A stretch of DNA of 64,000 nucleotides from Bacteroidota bacterium (lineage in GTDB: Bacteria > Bacteroidota > Bacteroidia > Chitinophagales > Chitinophagaceae). Below are positions 50,758-61,125 of this stretch, in pieces. Numbering within the stretch: position 1 is the stretch's first letter; every line of letters begins with the position of its first letter. The position numbers were made by a program, and so were the translations under genes. The notes beneath the pieces are model-generated. The model searched no databases, was not told the origin of the DNA, and worked only from the letters and a program-made list of their open reading frames with translations. The stretch covers positions 1 to 64,000 of the forward strand of contig JAFDXN010000050.1 in NCBI GenBank assembly GCA_018267915.1, written 5' to 3'.

Positions 50758-52317
50758 TTAACTGTAATAATTCTCTCCTCTAATGTTGTCATGTGAAGGC
50801 ATTGGGGGGTGGTCAGTTTCGCCCGATTCCTCCTGCTGATCCAAGCCTTTCTCCAGTATGTTCTGTATGGTTTTATAGTTGTAGATACCATACCCTAAAG
50901 CTCTCTGGCAGGCTTTGATAAGCCGTTCATTACCTACCTTCTTTGCAAAGCCTAATACGCCGATACATGACTTGTATGCCTGTTCCGGATGTTGCCTGCG
51001 ATCCAGTATCTTCAGTATAAACAACTTTACATCTTCATGGATGCTCTCTCCCCAGGAGATGAACCGTTCCGGTGTCCAGTCGCTTACAAAGCGATGAGTA
51101 GAGGCTAGATGGTCTTTGTCGGTAGTGTAGTGGTAGGCACTCTTGGTGCGTGTATGCAGGGCAATACGCTCGTAGTTATAGTAGATCTCTACAGTGTGCC
51201 GAGAGTATAAGACCTTCACCTTTCTACCGATAAAACGGTAAGGAACGCTGTAGTAATGCTTATCAGGCCCAAGTGATAAGTGGCCGTTCTTCATCACTGT
51301 AGCAAAAAGTTGTTTCTTCATCTCATACCGTAAGGGTGGAAGCGGCATGAGCGCTGCACGTTCTATCTCCTCGAACTGTTGCCTGCGGCTATAGTTCCTG
51401 CCTTTGAGCAAAGTATTGTTATGCTCTTCCAGCGGTATTCTGATAGCAGCATTGAGTTCTTCCAAAGAATAACAGGTGTGATCTCTGACCTTGGAGTAAA
51501 TGCGGGTGTAGCTAAGCCGGACAGCATTCTCTACCAGAGCCTTATCCCTTGGCCGGTAAGCTCTGGCCGGAAGTATGGTTGTGCCATAGTGCTCTGCAAA
51601 GTCTGCGAAGGTCTCATTTATGGTGGGTTCATACTTACTGCTCTTGATTACTGCTGACTTCAGATTATCTGGCACAATGGCAGCAGGAACACCACCGTAG
51701 TAATACAAAGCACCTTCACAGGCTGCAATAAAGTCTTCTTTCTGCTGTGTCATTACAGCTTCTACATAGGTAAGCTGGCTGGCACCTAGTATGGCTAAGA
51801 ACACCTCAACCTGCTGCACTTCACCAGTCTGTTTGTCTACAATGTTTAGCTTCTCTCCGGCAAAATCAACAAAGAGCTTATCGCCAACCGTATGCTCCAT
51901 ACGCATAGTTGGGTTAACCTGGTCTTTCCATTGTGCATAGTAGAAGTTGAACTGGCTGCGGCCTACACCATCAGGGTTCTTTTGCTTGTATTGTTCCCAG
52001 AGCATCTGCCGGGTAACACCCTTTTTCTTTAGCTCCTTATCAACTGTAGGAAAAAGACTGAACAGGATTTGTAGCTTGTCATTGAGTGGCTTATCCTCCG
52101 GCTTTATGAATAAATCTTCAAGGTCTTTGTCGCTCAGTTCACTGATCTCTGCAAAGGTCAATTTGCTGGCTTCGAACTCTTTTAAGTACTTCTTCAGTGT
52201 ATTGCGGGAGATGCCTGTTTGTGCAGCGATCTGCACTTTACTGCGTCCCTGAATGTGTAAACGGAGTATCTGTCTAATCTTAATCATGCTTATCGGATTG
52301 TTCGCCATCAGTGTCAA
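50758..52317 (-). CDS. istA: IS21 transposase
   Basis: The 519-residue DDE transposase cuts and joins the element's ends. An N-terminal helix-turn-helix (about residues 12-45, LHIQGRSKVQIAAQTGISRN) precedes the rve-fold catalytic core with D151 (GDKLFVDFAGE), D217 (IVPDNLK) and E263 (DKALVENAVR). The C-terminal DNA-binding region follows. All three acidic residues and the expected length are present, so it looks active. It overlaps no neighbour. Confidence 0.93.
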   Translation of the reverse strand: MTLMANNPISMIKIRQILRLHIQGRSKVQIAAQTGISRNTLKKYLKEFEASKLTFAEISELSDKDLEDLFIKPEDKPLNDKLQILFSLFPTVDKELKKKGVTRQMLWEQYKQKNPDGVGRSQFNFYYAQWKDQVNPTMRMEHTVGDKLFVDFAGEKLNIVDKQTGEVQQVEVFLAILGASQLTYVEAVMTQQKEDFIAACEGALYYYGGVPAAIVPDNLKSAVIKSSKYEPTINETFADFAEHYGTTILPARAYRPRDKALVENAVRLSYTRIYSKVRDHTCYSLEELNAAIRIPLEEHNNTLLKGRNYSRRQQFEEIERAALMPLPPLRYEMKKQLFATVMKNGHLSLGPDKHYYSVPYRFIGRKVKVLYSRHTVEIYYNYERIALHTRTKSAYHYTTDKDHLASTHRFVSDWTPERFISWGESIHEDVKLFILKILDRRQHPEQAYKSCIGVLGFAKKVGNERLIKACQRALGYGIYNYKTIQNILEKGLDQQEESGETDHPPMPSHDNIRGENYYS

Positions 52318-52474
52318 GTTTTGAGCAACTTAACACGATTGGTGTCCAATAAGCATGAACTTTTAAGCCTTCGTTAGGTGGTCAGTTTGCGCCGGTGAGG
52401 GATGGTCAATTTGAACCGGTTTACCCTGTACAGCTTAAATCGGAATCAGGTGGTCAACTAAACCGGTTCTTGCA

Positions 52475-52581
52475 CTTAGAACTCAAAGTGTCATGTTTAA
52501 CAAAATCATAGAATTCACTTAGATTTGATGCCTTTCGGTTTGCCTTTGATTTAACTCTTATTTGGTTGAACATTGAATAAC
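52475..52581. other. Short gap between the IS element and the defence genes
   Basis: About 105 AT-rich bases with TTTG-containing stretches. I could not assign a promoter with confidence, although one must lie here or at the IS end. Confidence 0.35.
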
Positions 52582-53031
52582 ATGACAAAAACACAAGAAA
52601 ACGCCGCTTCTCACGCGGAAAAATCGGTCGAATTGCTTCAAAAAGAGAACAATGTGCTTAGAAGTTTGTTGAAAGAAGCACTTCTGGAAATAGAAAATTT
52701 GAAATTTCGAGTTGCGAAGTATGAAAATCCAGATGATGGATACAACAAACGATGGAGCATGGTCACAAAAATTGCTTTTCTTATCGCACAAGCTGATAAA
52801 CCACTACGATCATCGGAAATACTACAATTTTTAAAGACAAGAGAACCATCGATTATAAAAAAACAGACCAGCCTTGAGAAATATTTGTCTGCATTCCTGA
52901 ACACTGCCATGAAACATCAACGATTGATACCCTATAAATTAAAAGGTGTGCGCGGAAATTATTACTGTTTGCCAGAATGGATAAACGAGCGAGGGGAGCT
53001 AAATGCTGAGATGAAGGCGCGCATTTATTAA
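52582..53031 (+). CDS. Coiled-coil and winged-helix-like small protein of the defence cluster
   Basis: The start is MTKTQENAASHAEKSVELLQ at 52582 (149 residues); an in-frame ATG at 52573 is also possible. Residues 12-50 form a strong coiled coil (KENNVLRSLLKEALLEIENL). Residues 60-130 look like a winged helix: MVTKIAFLIAQADKPLRSSE, ILQFLKTREPSIIKKQTSLE, LIPYKLKGVRGNYYCLPEW. It precedes the helicase gene by 58 bases on the same strand. It could be an autorepressor of the cluster or a structural part; the sequence does not decide. Confidence 0.7.
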   Translation: MTKTQENAASHAEKSVELLQKENNVLRSLLKEALLEIENLKFRVAKYENPDDGYNKRWSMVTKIAFLIAQADKPLRSSEILQFLKTREPSIIKKQTSLEKYLSAFLNTAMKHQRLIPYKLKGVRGNYYCLPEWINERGELNAEMKARIY

Positions 53032-53089
53032 TAAAAGCAGCCGACTTTAAGTACTTTTAAACGTTAGTATTACAATATCGATTTGAAAC

Positions 53090-56000
53090 ATGAATTTAAT
53101 AAACTACCATGATAAAATAATCTCAAACTACCAAAGCTATATCCAAAGTTTCTTGAACATTAAAGATCCGGAGATAATTGCTTTTGTGGACGGAGAGATA
53201 AATAATAAAAAATTATGGCCTGAACCATTGGTTCAATTTAATCCTACGTTTGAAAATGGCAATTCAATTTCTAAACTGGTCGAAGATGGCTACCTGCATC
53301 CGGCAATTGATTTGATATTTTCCGGATACAAACTATATAAACATCAAGAGGAGGCGATACTACTCGGCAGCCAAGAAAAGGAATTTATTGTTACTTCTGG
53401 GACTGGTTCTGGTAAATCGCTAACATACATGGCGACAATTTTCAATAAAGTGCTGAAAATGGGAGACCTCGCCAAGAGCAAAGTGCAGGCCGTGGTTGTG
53501 TATCCTATGAATGCTTTAATAAACTCGCAGTACAAAGAAATTGATAAGTTCAAACGTCGTTACGAAGAGAACCATCAAACCCAATTTCCTATAACATTTG
53601 GCCAATATACAGGTCAGGAGACAGAAGATGAGCGCGACCGACTGCGAACCACTCCTCCGAATATAATCCTTACGAATTACATGATGCTAGAGTTGATTCT
53701 CACGCGTGGTGGAAAGGATATAGAAATTAGAGAGAGTATTCTTAATAACATTGAATTCCTAGTTTTTGATGAGTTACATACATACAGAGGAAGACAAGGT
53801 TCTGACGTATCTATGCTCATTAGAAGGATAAAGGCCGCTGCCCAAAAAAAAGTCGTTTGCATTGGAACGTCCGCGACCATGGTGTCGTCTGATACGAGCA
53901 CGCTGTTGGAACAACGTAAGAAAGTAGCTTCTATTGCCTCAACTATATTTGGAACTACAATAGACTTCAGTCAAGTTGTCAACGAATATTTGGTAAAGAG
54001 TCTGACAATGAATTCTGCACCGGCAACTACTGAGCTTAAAAATGCAATCCGACAGCCGATTGGGCTTGATGCTTCAGCAAGAGAATTCGAAAAACATCCC
54101 ACAGCGCGATGGATCGAAGATGAAGTTGCTTTGGAGAAAAAGGAAGGACAATGGGTAAGGCGTAAGCCCCAGAAAATATCGGATATTGCTAATTCACTAG
54201 CCCAAAAAACGGATGAGTCGCTTGATAATTGCACAAAGCATTTGCAGCTACTCCTGCAATGGGCGAACATATTAAACTCAGATGACACTAGGTCAAAGAG
54301 TTACCTACCATATCGGCTACACCAGTTTATCGCGCAAACTGGATCGGTTTACACAACCTTGGGTGATCAAAAAAACCGAGAGTTTTTCTTAAATGCTGGT
54401 CTATACGCTAATGATAGAAACACAATGTTGTTTCCACTAATGTTCAGTCGTACTTCCGGTCATGAATTTATTTGTGTAAAACTCGACCGTAATGAAGAAA
54501 AAATATTGCCAAGGGAATTTTACGATGTTGTTGAAGAAGACGATGAAAATTCACCTCAAGAAGGTTACATTTTTATTCAACATAACGAAGACGAAGAACT
54601 TATTTGGGATAGTGACCGTGATATTCCGGATTTGCCGGAGACCTGGTTTAACCCTCCGAAAAAGAACGGCACTAGGTCCATCAAAGCTGAGCGTGCGAAT
54701 AGATTACCACAAAAAATCTTTTTTTCAAAGGACGGTAGTTTCTCTTTTCACGAACAAAAAGAATATGAAGGTTGGTATATGCCTTCTCCATTGATGTTCG
54801 ACCCAACATCTGGCGCAATATTTGACTCGCAAACGGCGGAGTGGACAAAACTAATGAAGTTAGGCGGTGAGGGTCGAAGCACAGCTACAACCGTTTTATC
54901 TTTCGAAGCAATATCTCAGCTTCATGCCTTTAATGAACCGACCGAAAAACAAAAATTATTGAGTTTCACGGACAATAGGCAGGATGCATCGTTACAAGCT
55001 GGTCACTTCAATGATTTTATTAAAGTTGGTCAGCTTCGTGCGGCGATATGGAAGGCATTGGAGGTAACTGGTCAACTTGATTATACAAATATTGCCGAAA
55101 AGGTATTTGCTTGTTTAAACCTCCCGCAAGATCAATTCTCGAAACAGCCCGCGACTTTTCCGGGACCAAAGAAAGAAAATGAAGACGCTTTTAAGGATTT
55201 TATTTTATACAGGATACTGCATGATCTAAGGAGAAGTTGGAGAGTTGTATTGCCTAACCTTGAGCAATGTGCGCTATTAGAAATAGAATATAAACACCTA
55301 TCCGAGTCTGTGAATGATCATGCCCTTTGGCAACCGATAGAGCTATTGTTCAGCATGACTGCGGATGAGCGTAAGCTCTTCTTACATCAGGTTTTTGACT
55401 TCTTTAGAAAATCATATTCGCTGAGTTTCTCAATGCTGGAACCGGGTATAATAGTCCAAAACTCGAAAAGAATAAAAGAGAAGCTAAAATATCCGTGGAC
55501 ATTAGACGAATCGGAGAAGATTGAGTTTACGTCAAACATCAGGGCAGAAAAGCTGTCGAGTAATACACTAAACTTGTACACAGAAAGTGCAGGACATCTC
55601 AGCGTTTTCGGTAGGTACATAAAAAAGATAGCTTGGCAACATGATATCGATTTAAGAAATAAAGACGTTTACACAGCATTTCTTTATCGGCTATTTGATT
55701 TTCTGTGTGATGCCGGATGGTTATCAAGCAAAGTTGCGAAATCCTCAGAAAATGAGAATATACGCATTTATCAACTAAAGGTTGATAATATCCTCTGGAA
55801 GCGAGGCGATGGCGTGTCTATAAAGCCAGATATTATAAAGAACCGATCATACAAGCCAGTTGTTCCTAAGCCTAACCTTTACTTTCAAAAATTTTACACC
55901 ACAAATTTTCACGCAATAAAGCCCATAGAGGGCAAAGAACATACCGGCCAAATTAATGCTGAGAAAAGGAAACAACGAGAAGACGATTTTCGTGCCGGCA

Positions 56001-58246
56001 AAGTGTCTGCTTTATTTTGTTCACCGACAATGGAATTAGGGATAGACATATCAGATCTTTCAGTTGTACACATGCGCAATGTGCCACCATCGCCCGTCAA
56101 CTACGCACAAAGAAGCGGGCGAGCAGGTAGAAGCGGTCAAGCTGCGTTAGTTCTTATTTACTGTTCCAACTATAGTTCGCATGATAGGCATTACTTTAAT
56201 AATGCTGCACAAATGGTTGCCGGTACCGTGACTGCGCCAAGAATAGATTTGGTAAATGAAGAACTCCTTCATAGTCATCTTCATGCGTCTATTCTTACAA
56301 GGAAATCGCTCTCTGGATTGAACAATTCCATTGGGGACATATTAATAACGGACGATACAGAGCGACTTCCTTTGAGACAGGAGATTATTGAGACGCTGAA
56401 ACTCAACGACAATGACAAGAAAGCAATTATCGCGAATTTTAAAAAGATAATAGAGGACAACTATTTTGGCAAGGAGTTGAAATTACGATGTCCGTCTTGG
56501 TTCAATGATAATTGGATCGCGAACAAGATTGACGATTTTGAATCAGCATTTGACCGGGCATTGAATCGATGGCGTAAACTTTATAAGGCAGCCCAGTCTC
56601 AAATAAAGTCCGCAACATCAATAATAGAGAACAGAATCTACGCGGATAATCACGATAAAAAAAGAGAAGCTTACAAAATATTACGGCAAGCGGAAAGGCA
56701 GCGTGATTTACTGCTAAATGACATGAATGAGAAGGGTAATACCGGTGGAAGAAACAAAGATCAATCAGAGTTCTATCCTTATAGGTATCTCGCTGCAGAG
56801 GGGTTTCTGCCGGGTTATAACTTCACACGTTTACCTATCCGGGCATTTATGGAAAATGAGGATCAGGGAGGCGAGTATGTGTCCCGACCACGCTTTATTG
56901 CTCTCAATGAGTTTGGCCCACAGAATATAGTTTATCACGACGGTTCAAAATATAGAGTCAACAGAATTATTTTAAGCGAAGCCGAAACGAAGCTTGATAA
57001 AGCAAAAATTAGCCCTTATACCGGCTATATTATGATGAATGACCAATACAATTATAATGTAGACCCAATAACAAATGAGGAGCTGAACCATGGGATGGAT
57101 CAATATACGCATACGGATTTCGTTGAAATGACGGAAAGTCGCGCATACGAACTTCAGCGAATAACCTGTCAGGAAGAAGAAAGAACAAGAAAAGGCTATG
57201 ATATCAGAACCTATTTTTACGTTGACGGAAGTTTTGATAGCACAGCCGAGGCTCAAATTAAGCTCGCTGGTGAAAAGCTTGTGCACATTCATTCTATACC
57301 CGCAGCTAAATTGGTACAAGTAAATTTTAAATGGCGAACAGCTCAGGAACGTGGATATGCATTGAATCTAAAAAATGGCTATTGGCAAACAAAAAGACAA
57401 GAACTAGAGGAAGGAAAAGCAGATGAGGTCAAAAAGGTGAAGCTATACACAAGTGACACCGCTAACGCACTGTATATACAACCAATTGCTGCGCTTGGCT
57501 TGTTAGGAGGTGGTAATGGAATTGTTACTTTGATGTTTGCATTAAAACGGGCAATTGAAAATTATTTCCAGGTTGAATCAAATGAAATTGGTGCGACTAT
57601 CATGGGTGAAGGTGACCATCCAAATATTTTGATATATGAAGCATCGGAAGGCAGTCTAGGGGTCTTATCGCAAATTGTAGACAACCCTGAAACATACAAG
57701 ACTGTGATGAAAGAGGCATACGAGCTCTGCTTTTATGACAATGGGATGGAAACAGAAGGCGAAGTGTTGCCTGCAACGTACAATGATCTGCTCAGCTACT
57801 ATAACCAGTACTATCATCAGCGTATAGACAGGAATTTAATTAGGGAAGCACTGCAAAGGCTGAGAGATGCTAATGTGGAAGTAATAGCGAATAAATCGTT
57901 TGGCAGTTATGATGAACAATACCAATTGCTTCAAGCATCAAGAGACCACAATAGTTCAACCGAAGAATTGTTTTTAAAACATCTATACAGTAATGGTTTA
58001 AAACTCCCCGACGAGGCACAGCCCAAGGTAGATTCTCTGTATATAAGGCCAGACTTTTATTACAAGCCCAATGTGTACATTTTTTGTGACGGCGCTCCGC
58101 ACGATGACGTGCTTGTCAATGACGACGATCTAAAAAAGCGAGACACCTTAAAAAGCTCAGGTTTTCAGGTGCTTTCATGGCACTATAAAGACCCATTAGA
58201 AAAATTTATTGCAAAACGACCTGACATTTTTAAAAAAGTAAAATAG
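53090..58246 (+). CDS. Large DEAD/DEAH helicase, DUF1998 type, with Vsr-like C-terminus
   Basis: This 1718-residue protein has a helicase core with Walker A SGTGSGKS (residues 103-110), DELH (227-230, in LVFDELHTYRGRQGSDVSML) and motif VI AQRSGRAGRSGQ (near 1006-1017). Some 650 extra residues lie between the two RecA lobes. The DUF1998-type region near 1505-1525 reads GEGDHPNILIYEASEGSLGV. The last 70 residues look like a Vsr/PD-(D/E)XK nuclease: PDF (1654-1656), IFCDGAPHD with D1667 and H1671, and KRDTLKSSGFQVLSW. The layout recalls DrmA/DrmB of DISARM and DruE of Druantia, without being a clear copy of either. Confidence 0.82.
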   Translation: MNLINYHDKIISNYQSYIQSFLNIKDPEIIAFVDGEINNKKLWPEPLVQFNPTFENGNSISKLVEDGYLHPAIDLIFSGYKLYKHQEEAILLGSQEKEFIVTSGTGSGKSLTYMATIFNKVLKMGDLAKSKVQAVVVYPMNALINSQYKEIDKFKRRYEENHQTQFPITFGQYTGQETEDERDRLRTTPPNIILTNYMMLELILTRGGKDIEIRESILNNIEFLVFDELHTYRGRQGSDVSMLIRRIKAAAQKKVVCIGTSATMVSSDTSTLLEQRKKVASIASTIFGTTIDFSQVVNEYLVKSLTMNSAPATTELKNAIRQPIGLDASAREFEKHPTARWIEDEVALEKKEGQWVRRKPQKISDIANSLAQKTDESLDNCTKHLQLLLQWANILNSDDTRSKSYLPYRLHQFIAQTGSVYTTLGDQKNREFFLNAGLYANDRNTMLFPLMFSRTSGHEFICVKLDRNEEKILPREFYDVVEEDDENSPQEGYIFIQHNEDEELIWDSDRDIPDLPETWFNPPKKNGTRSIKAERANRLPQKIFFSKDGSFSFHEQKEYEGWYMPSPLMFDPTSGAIFDSQTAEWTKLMKLGGEGRSTATTVLSFEAISQLHAFNEPTEKQKLLSFTDNRQDASLQAGHFNDFIKVGQLRAAIWKALEVTGQLDYTNIAEKVFACLNLPQDQFSKQPATFPGPKKENEDAFKDFILYRILHDLRRSWRVVLPNLEQCALLEIEYKHLSESVNDHALWQPIELLFSMTADERKLFLHQVFDFFRKSYSLSFSMLEPGIIVQNSKRIKEKLKYPWTLDESEKIEFTSNIRAEKLSSNTLNLYTESAGHLSVFGRYIKKIAWQHDIDLRNKDVYTAFLYRLFDFLCDAGWLSSKVAKSSENENIRIYQLKVDNILWKRGDGVSIKPDIIKNRSYKPVVPKPNLYFQKFYTTNFHAIKPIEGKEHTGQINAEKRKQREDDFRAGKVSALFCSPTMELGIDISDLSVVHMRNVPPSPVNYAQRSGRAGRSGQAALVLIYCSNYSSHDRHYFNNAAQMVAGTVTAPRIDLVNEELLHSHLHASILTRKSLSGLNNSIGDILITDDTERLPLRQEIIETLKLNDNDKKAIIANFKKIIEDNYFGKELKLRCPSWFNDNWIANKIDDFESAFDRALNRWRKLYKAAQSQIKSATSIIENRIYADNHDKKREAYKILRQAERQRDLLLNDMNEKGNTGGRNKDQSEFYPYRYLAAEGFLPGYNFTRLPIRAFMENEDQGGEYVSRPRFIALNEFGPQNIVYHDGSKYRVNRIILSEAETKLDKAKISPYTGYIMMNDQYNYNVDPITNEELNHGMDQYTHTDFVEMTESRAYELQRITCQEEERTRKGYDIRTYFYVDGSFDSTAEAQIKLAGEKLVHIHSIPAAKLVQVNFKWRTAQERGYALNLKNGYWQTKRQELEEGKADEVKKVKLYTSDTANALYIQPIAALGLLGGGNGIVTLMFALKRAIENYFQVESNEIGATIMGEGDHPNILIYEASEGSLGVLSQIVDNPETYKTVMKEAYELCFYDNGMETEGEVLPATYNDLLSYYNQYYHQRIDRNLIREALQRLRDANVEVIANKSFGSYDEQYQLLQASRDHNSSTEELFLKHLYSNGLKLPDEAQPKVDSLYIRPDFYYKPNVYIFCDGAPHDDVLVNDDDLKKRDTLKSSGFQVLSWHYKDPLEKFIAKRPDIFKKVK

Positions 58247-58255
58247 CTCCAATAA

Positions 58256-61123
58256 ATGGAATTTGAATTTAAGCCCGGTAGCCTTGTAACGCTTAGAAAC
58301 AGACCTTGGGTGGTCTTACCTTCTGACGATGCTGACGTTTTCTTAGTGAAACCTTTAGGAGGGTCGGAAGATGAAATTACCGGTATATTCAAACCTCTGG
58401 CGAGTGCGCTTGATAAACCCAAGACTTACAACTTTGTAAAGCCCACAGCAGAAAATCTTGGCGATTTCAAGTCGGCGAAACTACTTTATAATGCGGCAAG
58501 ATTGTCGTTCAGAAATGCCGCCGGACCTTTTCGATGTCTCGGCAAGCTGTCATTTCGCCCTCGCTCTTATCAAATGGTTCCATTGATTATGGCTTTGCGG
58601 CAGGATACTGTTCGTCTATTAGTTGCCGATGACGTAGGTGTTGGTAAGACAATAGAGGCGCTCTTAATTGCCAAAGAGCTATATGAGCGTAAGGAAATTA
58701 ACCGGTTTGCAATCGTGTGTCTTCCACATTTATGCGATCAATGGCAAGATGAGTTGAAGAATAAATTCGGCATTGAGGCTGTAATTATTCGCTCAGGTAC
58801 GGCATCCGGCCTTGAACGGCAGATAAGGACGCATGAAAATATATTCCGGGCATATCCTTTCCAGATTATTTCCATAGACTATATTAAGTCAGGTAGCAAG
58901 CGACAGGTGTTCATTGATCATTGCCCTGAGCTCATCATCGTAGATGAGGCACATAGCTGCGCAAAGCCAGCCGGTGCAAATAATTCTCAACAGCAGCGCT
59001 TTCACCTACTCAATGAGATAAGCCAAAAGAATGAACAGCACCTTGTTCTACTTACAGCGACACCTCACAGTGGAAAACAGGAAGAGTTTCAATCCTTGCT
59101 TGGGTTGTTGCGAAAACCCTACGCGGGGATCAACATTTCGACGGCCACAGAAGATGAACGCAAGAAAATAGCACAACATTTCATTCAAAGGCGGCGTGGT
59201 GATGTAATAAAATGGCTCGGGGAAGAAACTAATTTTCCGAAACGGATTCCGGAAAACCCCGATAAGCCTTACCAAGTCGGGCGTGACTATGCTGAAATAT
59301 TCAATGATATACTTAAATACGCTCGTGACCTTGTAAAAGAAAGCGGCGAAGATAAAAGGAAGCAGCGTTATAACTATTGGGACGCACTAGCGCTACTGCG
59401 CGGCGTAATGAGCAGTCCTTGGGCCGGCATTTCCATGCTCGAGAAAAAAGCCCTTAAAAAGAGACTGGATGATGAAGAGGATGAGTTGGATGTTGAGAAT
59501 GCGGCAGGTGAGGCGAACACCGTGATGGATACGGACTATTCAGCCGACGACAATCTTCCAACGTCTGTAATAGGAAAAGGTGGTAACACGTCAGATTCTG
59601 AATCTAAAAAATTGATGGGTTATGCTGCCCGCTTAAAAGGCATTGCAGTGCTTGACAAGGATAATAAAGCCAGCGAAACAGTTGCCACTATCCGGGACTG
59701 GTACCAGAGGGGTTTGAATCCAATTGTGTTTTGCCGGTATATCCCCACTGCCAATTATCTAGGTGAATTATGTAAGAAGTATTTTACCGGCAAGCAATAC
59801 AAAGATCTCCACATAGAAGTTATCACAAGTGAGCTAAATGATGAATTGCGTCGCGAAAAGATTGCGGCAATGAATGGCGAAGGAAAGAGAAGGTTACTAA
59901 TCGCCACAGATTGCTTAAGCGAAGGTATTAACCTGCAAGAGGGCTTTAATTCACTTTTGCATTATGATCTGCCTTGGAATCCTAATCGCATTGAACAGCG
60001 AGAAGGGAGAATTGATAGATTTGGTCAGCAATCAACAGTTGTAGAGATAGCGTTACTGTATGGGAGTAACAATCCCATAGACGGGGTGGTATTGGACGTA
60101 TTAATTAGGAAAGCACGAGAGATTAGAAAGTCTACCGGAATTTCCATTCCTTTTCCGGAGGATAGTGCAACAGTAATGGAAGCTGTGATGAACGCCGTAC
60201 TCTTGAAACCTGCGGTAGCTATCGTTGATATACCCCGGCAGGGCTCTTTATTTGAGGCAGAGGAAATTGAAATGGAGAAAAGGCGTATAGCTAAGTCGCT
60301 AGATGAGGCTGAACAGAGGGAGAAAGCATCAAGAAGCATTTTTGCACAGAATACCATTAAAGCCCAGGAAATAGAAAGTGACCTAAAGGAGGTTGATGAA
60401 GCGATTGGCGATGTGAAGGCGGTAGAAACTTTCGTTATTGAAGCACTACGCTTTTTGAATGTCCAACTAACGGCACATCAGGAAGGCTATAAAATTTTTA
60501 CCATTAACCTCCCGCAACGTCTTCGAGAATTACTTACGAATAAAAGCGAACTTCTCATATGCTTTAAGTCACCTACTCCGTCTGGTTTCAAATATATTGG
60601 TCGAAACCATCCATTTGTGGAGCACTTGTCGCAGACAATAATAAACAATGCATTAAGTAATGTTGATGGGTGTGCTGCGAGGGCGGCAGTGCTGAGAACC
60701 GCCGATGTTGCGGAGAAAACTGTGCTATTCCAGTTTAGGGTAAGAAATGTGATCGCTGAGCAACCAAGCAACAGGGAGATTGTTGCTGAAGAGATGTGGT
60801 TATGGGGCTACAAAGGCGGGCTTACTGATAAAAAGTATTTGCACAAGGAAGAAGCGATGCAGTTACTGCTTAATACCAGCGCAAGTCAAAATGTGGAGAT
60901 GGGCGAACAGGCATATTGGCTGGATGAAGATGCAGGCTGGATAAACGATGAAGTGCTTTTTAGAAGCTATACAGACGAGGTGGCACTGGAAAGGGCTAAT
61001 CATCTTGTGGAAGCTCATCTTCGATTTAAAAAATTGGTAAGTGGAAATAAGTTCAAGGTAGTAGAGCCTATACTTCCAATGGACGTATTAGGCGTTTACA
61101 TTTTATTACCCGTAGTTAATTAG
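58256..61123 (+). CDS. drmD: SNF2-family helicase, DrmD-like
   Basis: The 955-residue protein has a small N-terminal domain typical of DrmD (FKPGSLVTLRNRPWVVLPSD, FLVKPLGGSEDEITGIFKPL), then RPRSYQMVPLIMAL and an SNF2 motor: DDVGVGKT at 125-132, DEAH at 230-233 and motif VI REGRIDRFGQ at 582-591. The C-terminal third has a coiled coil (about 670-730) and a regulatory-looking domain. DrmD is the marker of class 1 DISARM, an anti-phage system that pairs a helicase with DNA methylation. It starts nine bases after the DUF1998 helicase gene and ends two bases before the methylase gene. Confidence 0.82.
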   Translation: MEFEFKPGSLVTLRNRPWVVLPSDDADVFLVKPLGGSEDEITGIFKPLASALDKPKTYNFVKPTAENLGDFKSAKLLYNAARLSFRNAAGPFRCLGKLSFRPRSYQMVPLIMALRQDTVRLLVADDVGVGKTIEALLIAKELYERKEINRFAIVCLPHLCDQWQDELKNKFGIEAVIIRSGTASGLERQIRTHENIFRAYPFQIISIDYIKSGSKRQVFIDHCPELIIVDEAHSCAKPAGANNSQQQRFHLLNEISQKNEQHLVLLTATPHSGKQEEFQSLLGLLRKPYAGINISTATEDERKKIAQHFIQRRRGDVIKWLGEETNFPKRIPENPDKPYQVGRDYAEIFNDILKYARDLVKESGEDKRKQRYNYWDALALLRGVMSSPWAGISMLEKKALKKRLDDEEDELDVENAAGEANTVMDTDYSADDNLPTSVIGKGGNTSDSESKKLMGYAARLKGIAVLDKDNKASETVATIRDWYQRGLNPIVFCRYIPTANYLGELCKKYFTGKQYKDLHIEVITSELNDELRREKIAAMNGEGKRRLLIATDCLSEGINLQEGFNSLLHYDLPWNPNRIEQREGRIDRFGQQSTVVEIALLYGSNNPIDGVVLDVLIRKAREIRKSTGISIPFPEDSATVMEAVMNAVLLKPAVAIVDIPRQGSLFEAEEIEMEKRRIAKSLDEAEQREKASRSIFAQNTIKAQEIESDLKEVDEAIGDVKAVETFVIEALRFLNVQLTAHQEGYKIFTINLPQRLRELLTNKSELLICFKSPTPSGFKYIGRNHPFVEHLSQTIINNALSNVDGCAARAAVLRTADVAEKTVLFQFRVRNVIAEQPSNREIVAEEMWLWGYKGGLTDKKYLHKEEAMQLLLNTSASQNVEMGEQAYWLDEDAGWINDEVLFRSYTDEVALERANHLVEAHLRFKKLVSGNKFKVVEPILPMDVLGVYILLPVVN

Positions 61124-61125
61124 TC

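Larger units (their letters stand above)
49750..52474 (-). mobile_element. IS21-family insertion sequence
   Basis: The element contains istA and istB in the normal order, with related ends. The left end TGCGTAAACCGATTAAAGTG resembles the reverse complement of the right end (TGCAAGAACCGGTTTAGTTG). IS21 elements carry several transposase-binding copies inside each end; here GACCATC and GACCACC sites at the left match GGTGGTCAGTTTGCGCCGG, GATGGTCAATTTGAACCGG and GGTGGTCAACTAAACCGG at the right (about 52378-52470). I could not see a clear target-site duplication, and the exact ends may be off by a few bases. Confidence 0.8.

Noticed and set aside
54492..54794. 100-codon plus-strand frame inside the large helicase gene
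   Set aside because: It is a shifted-frame shadow of the helicase with Lys-rich meaningless sequence.
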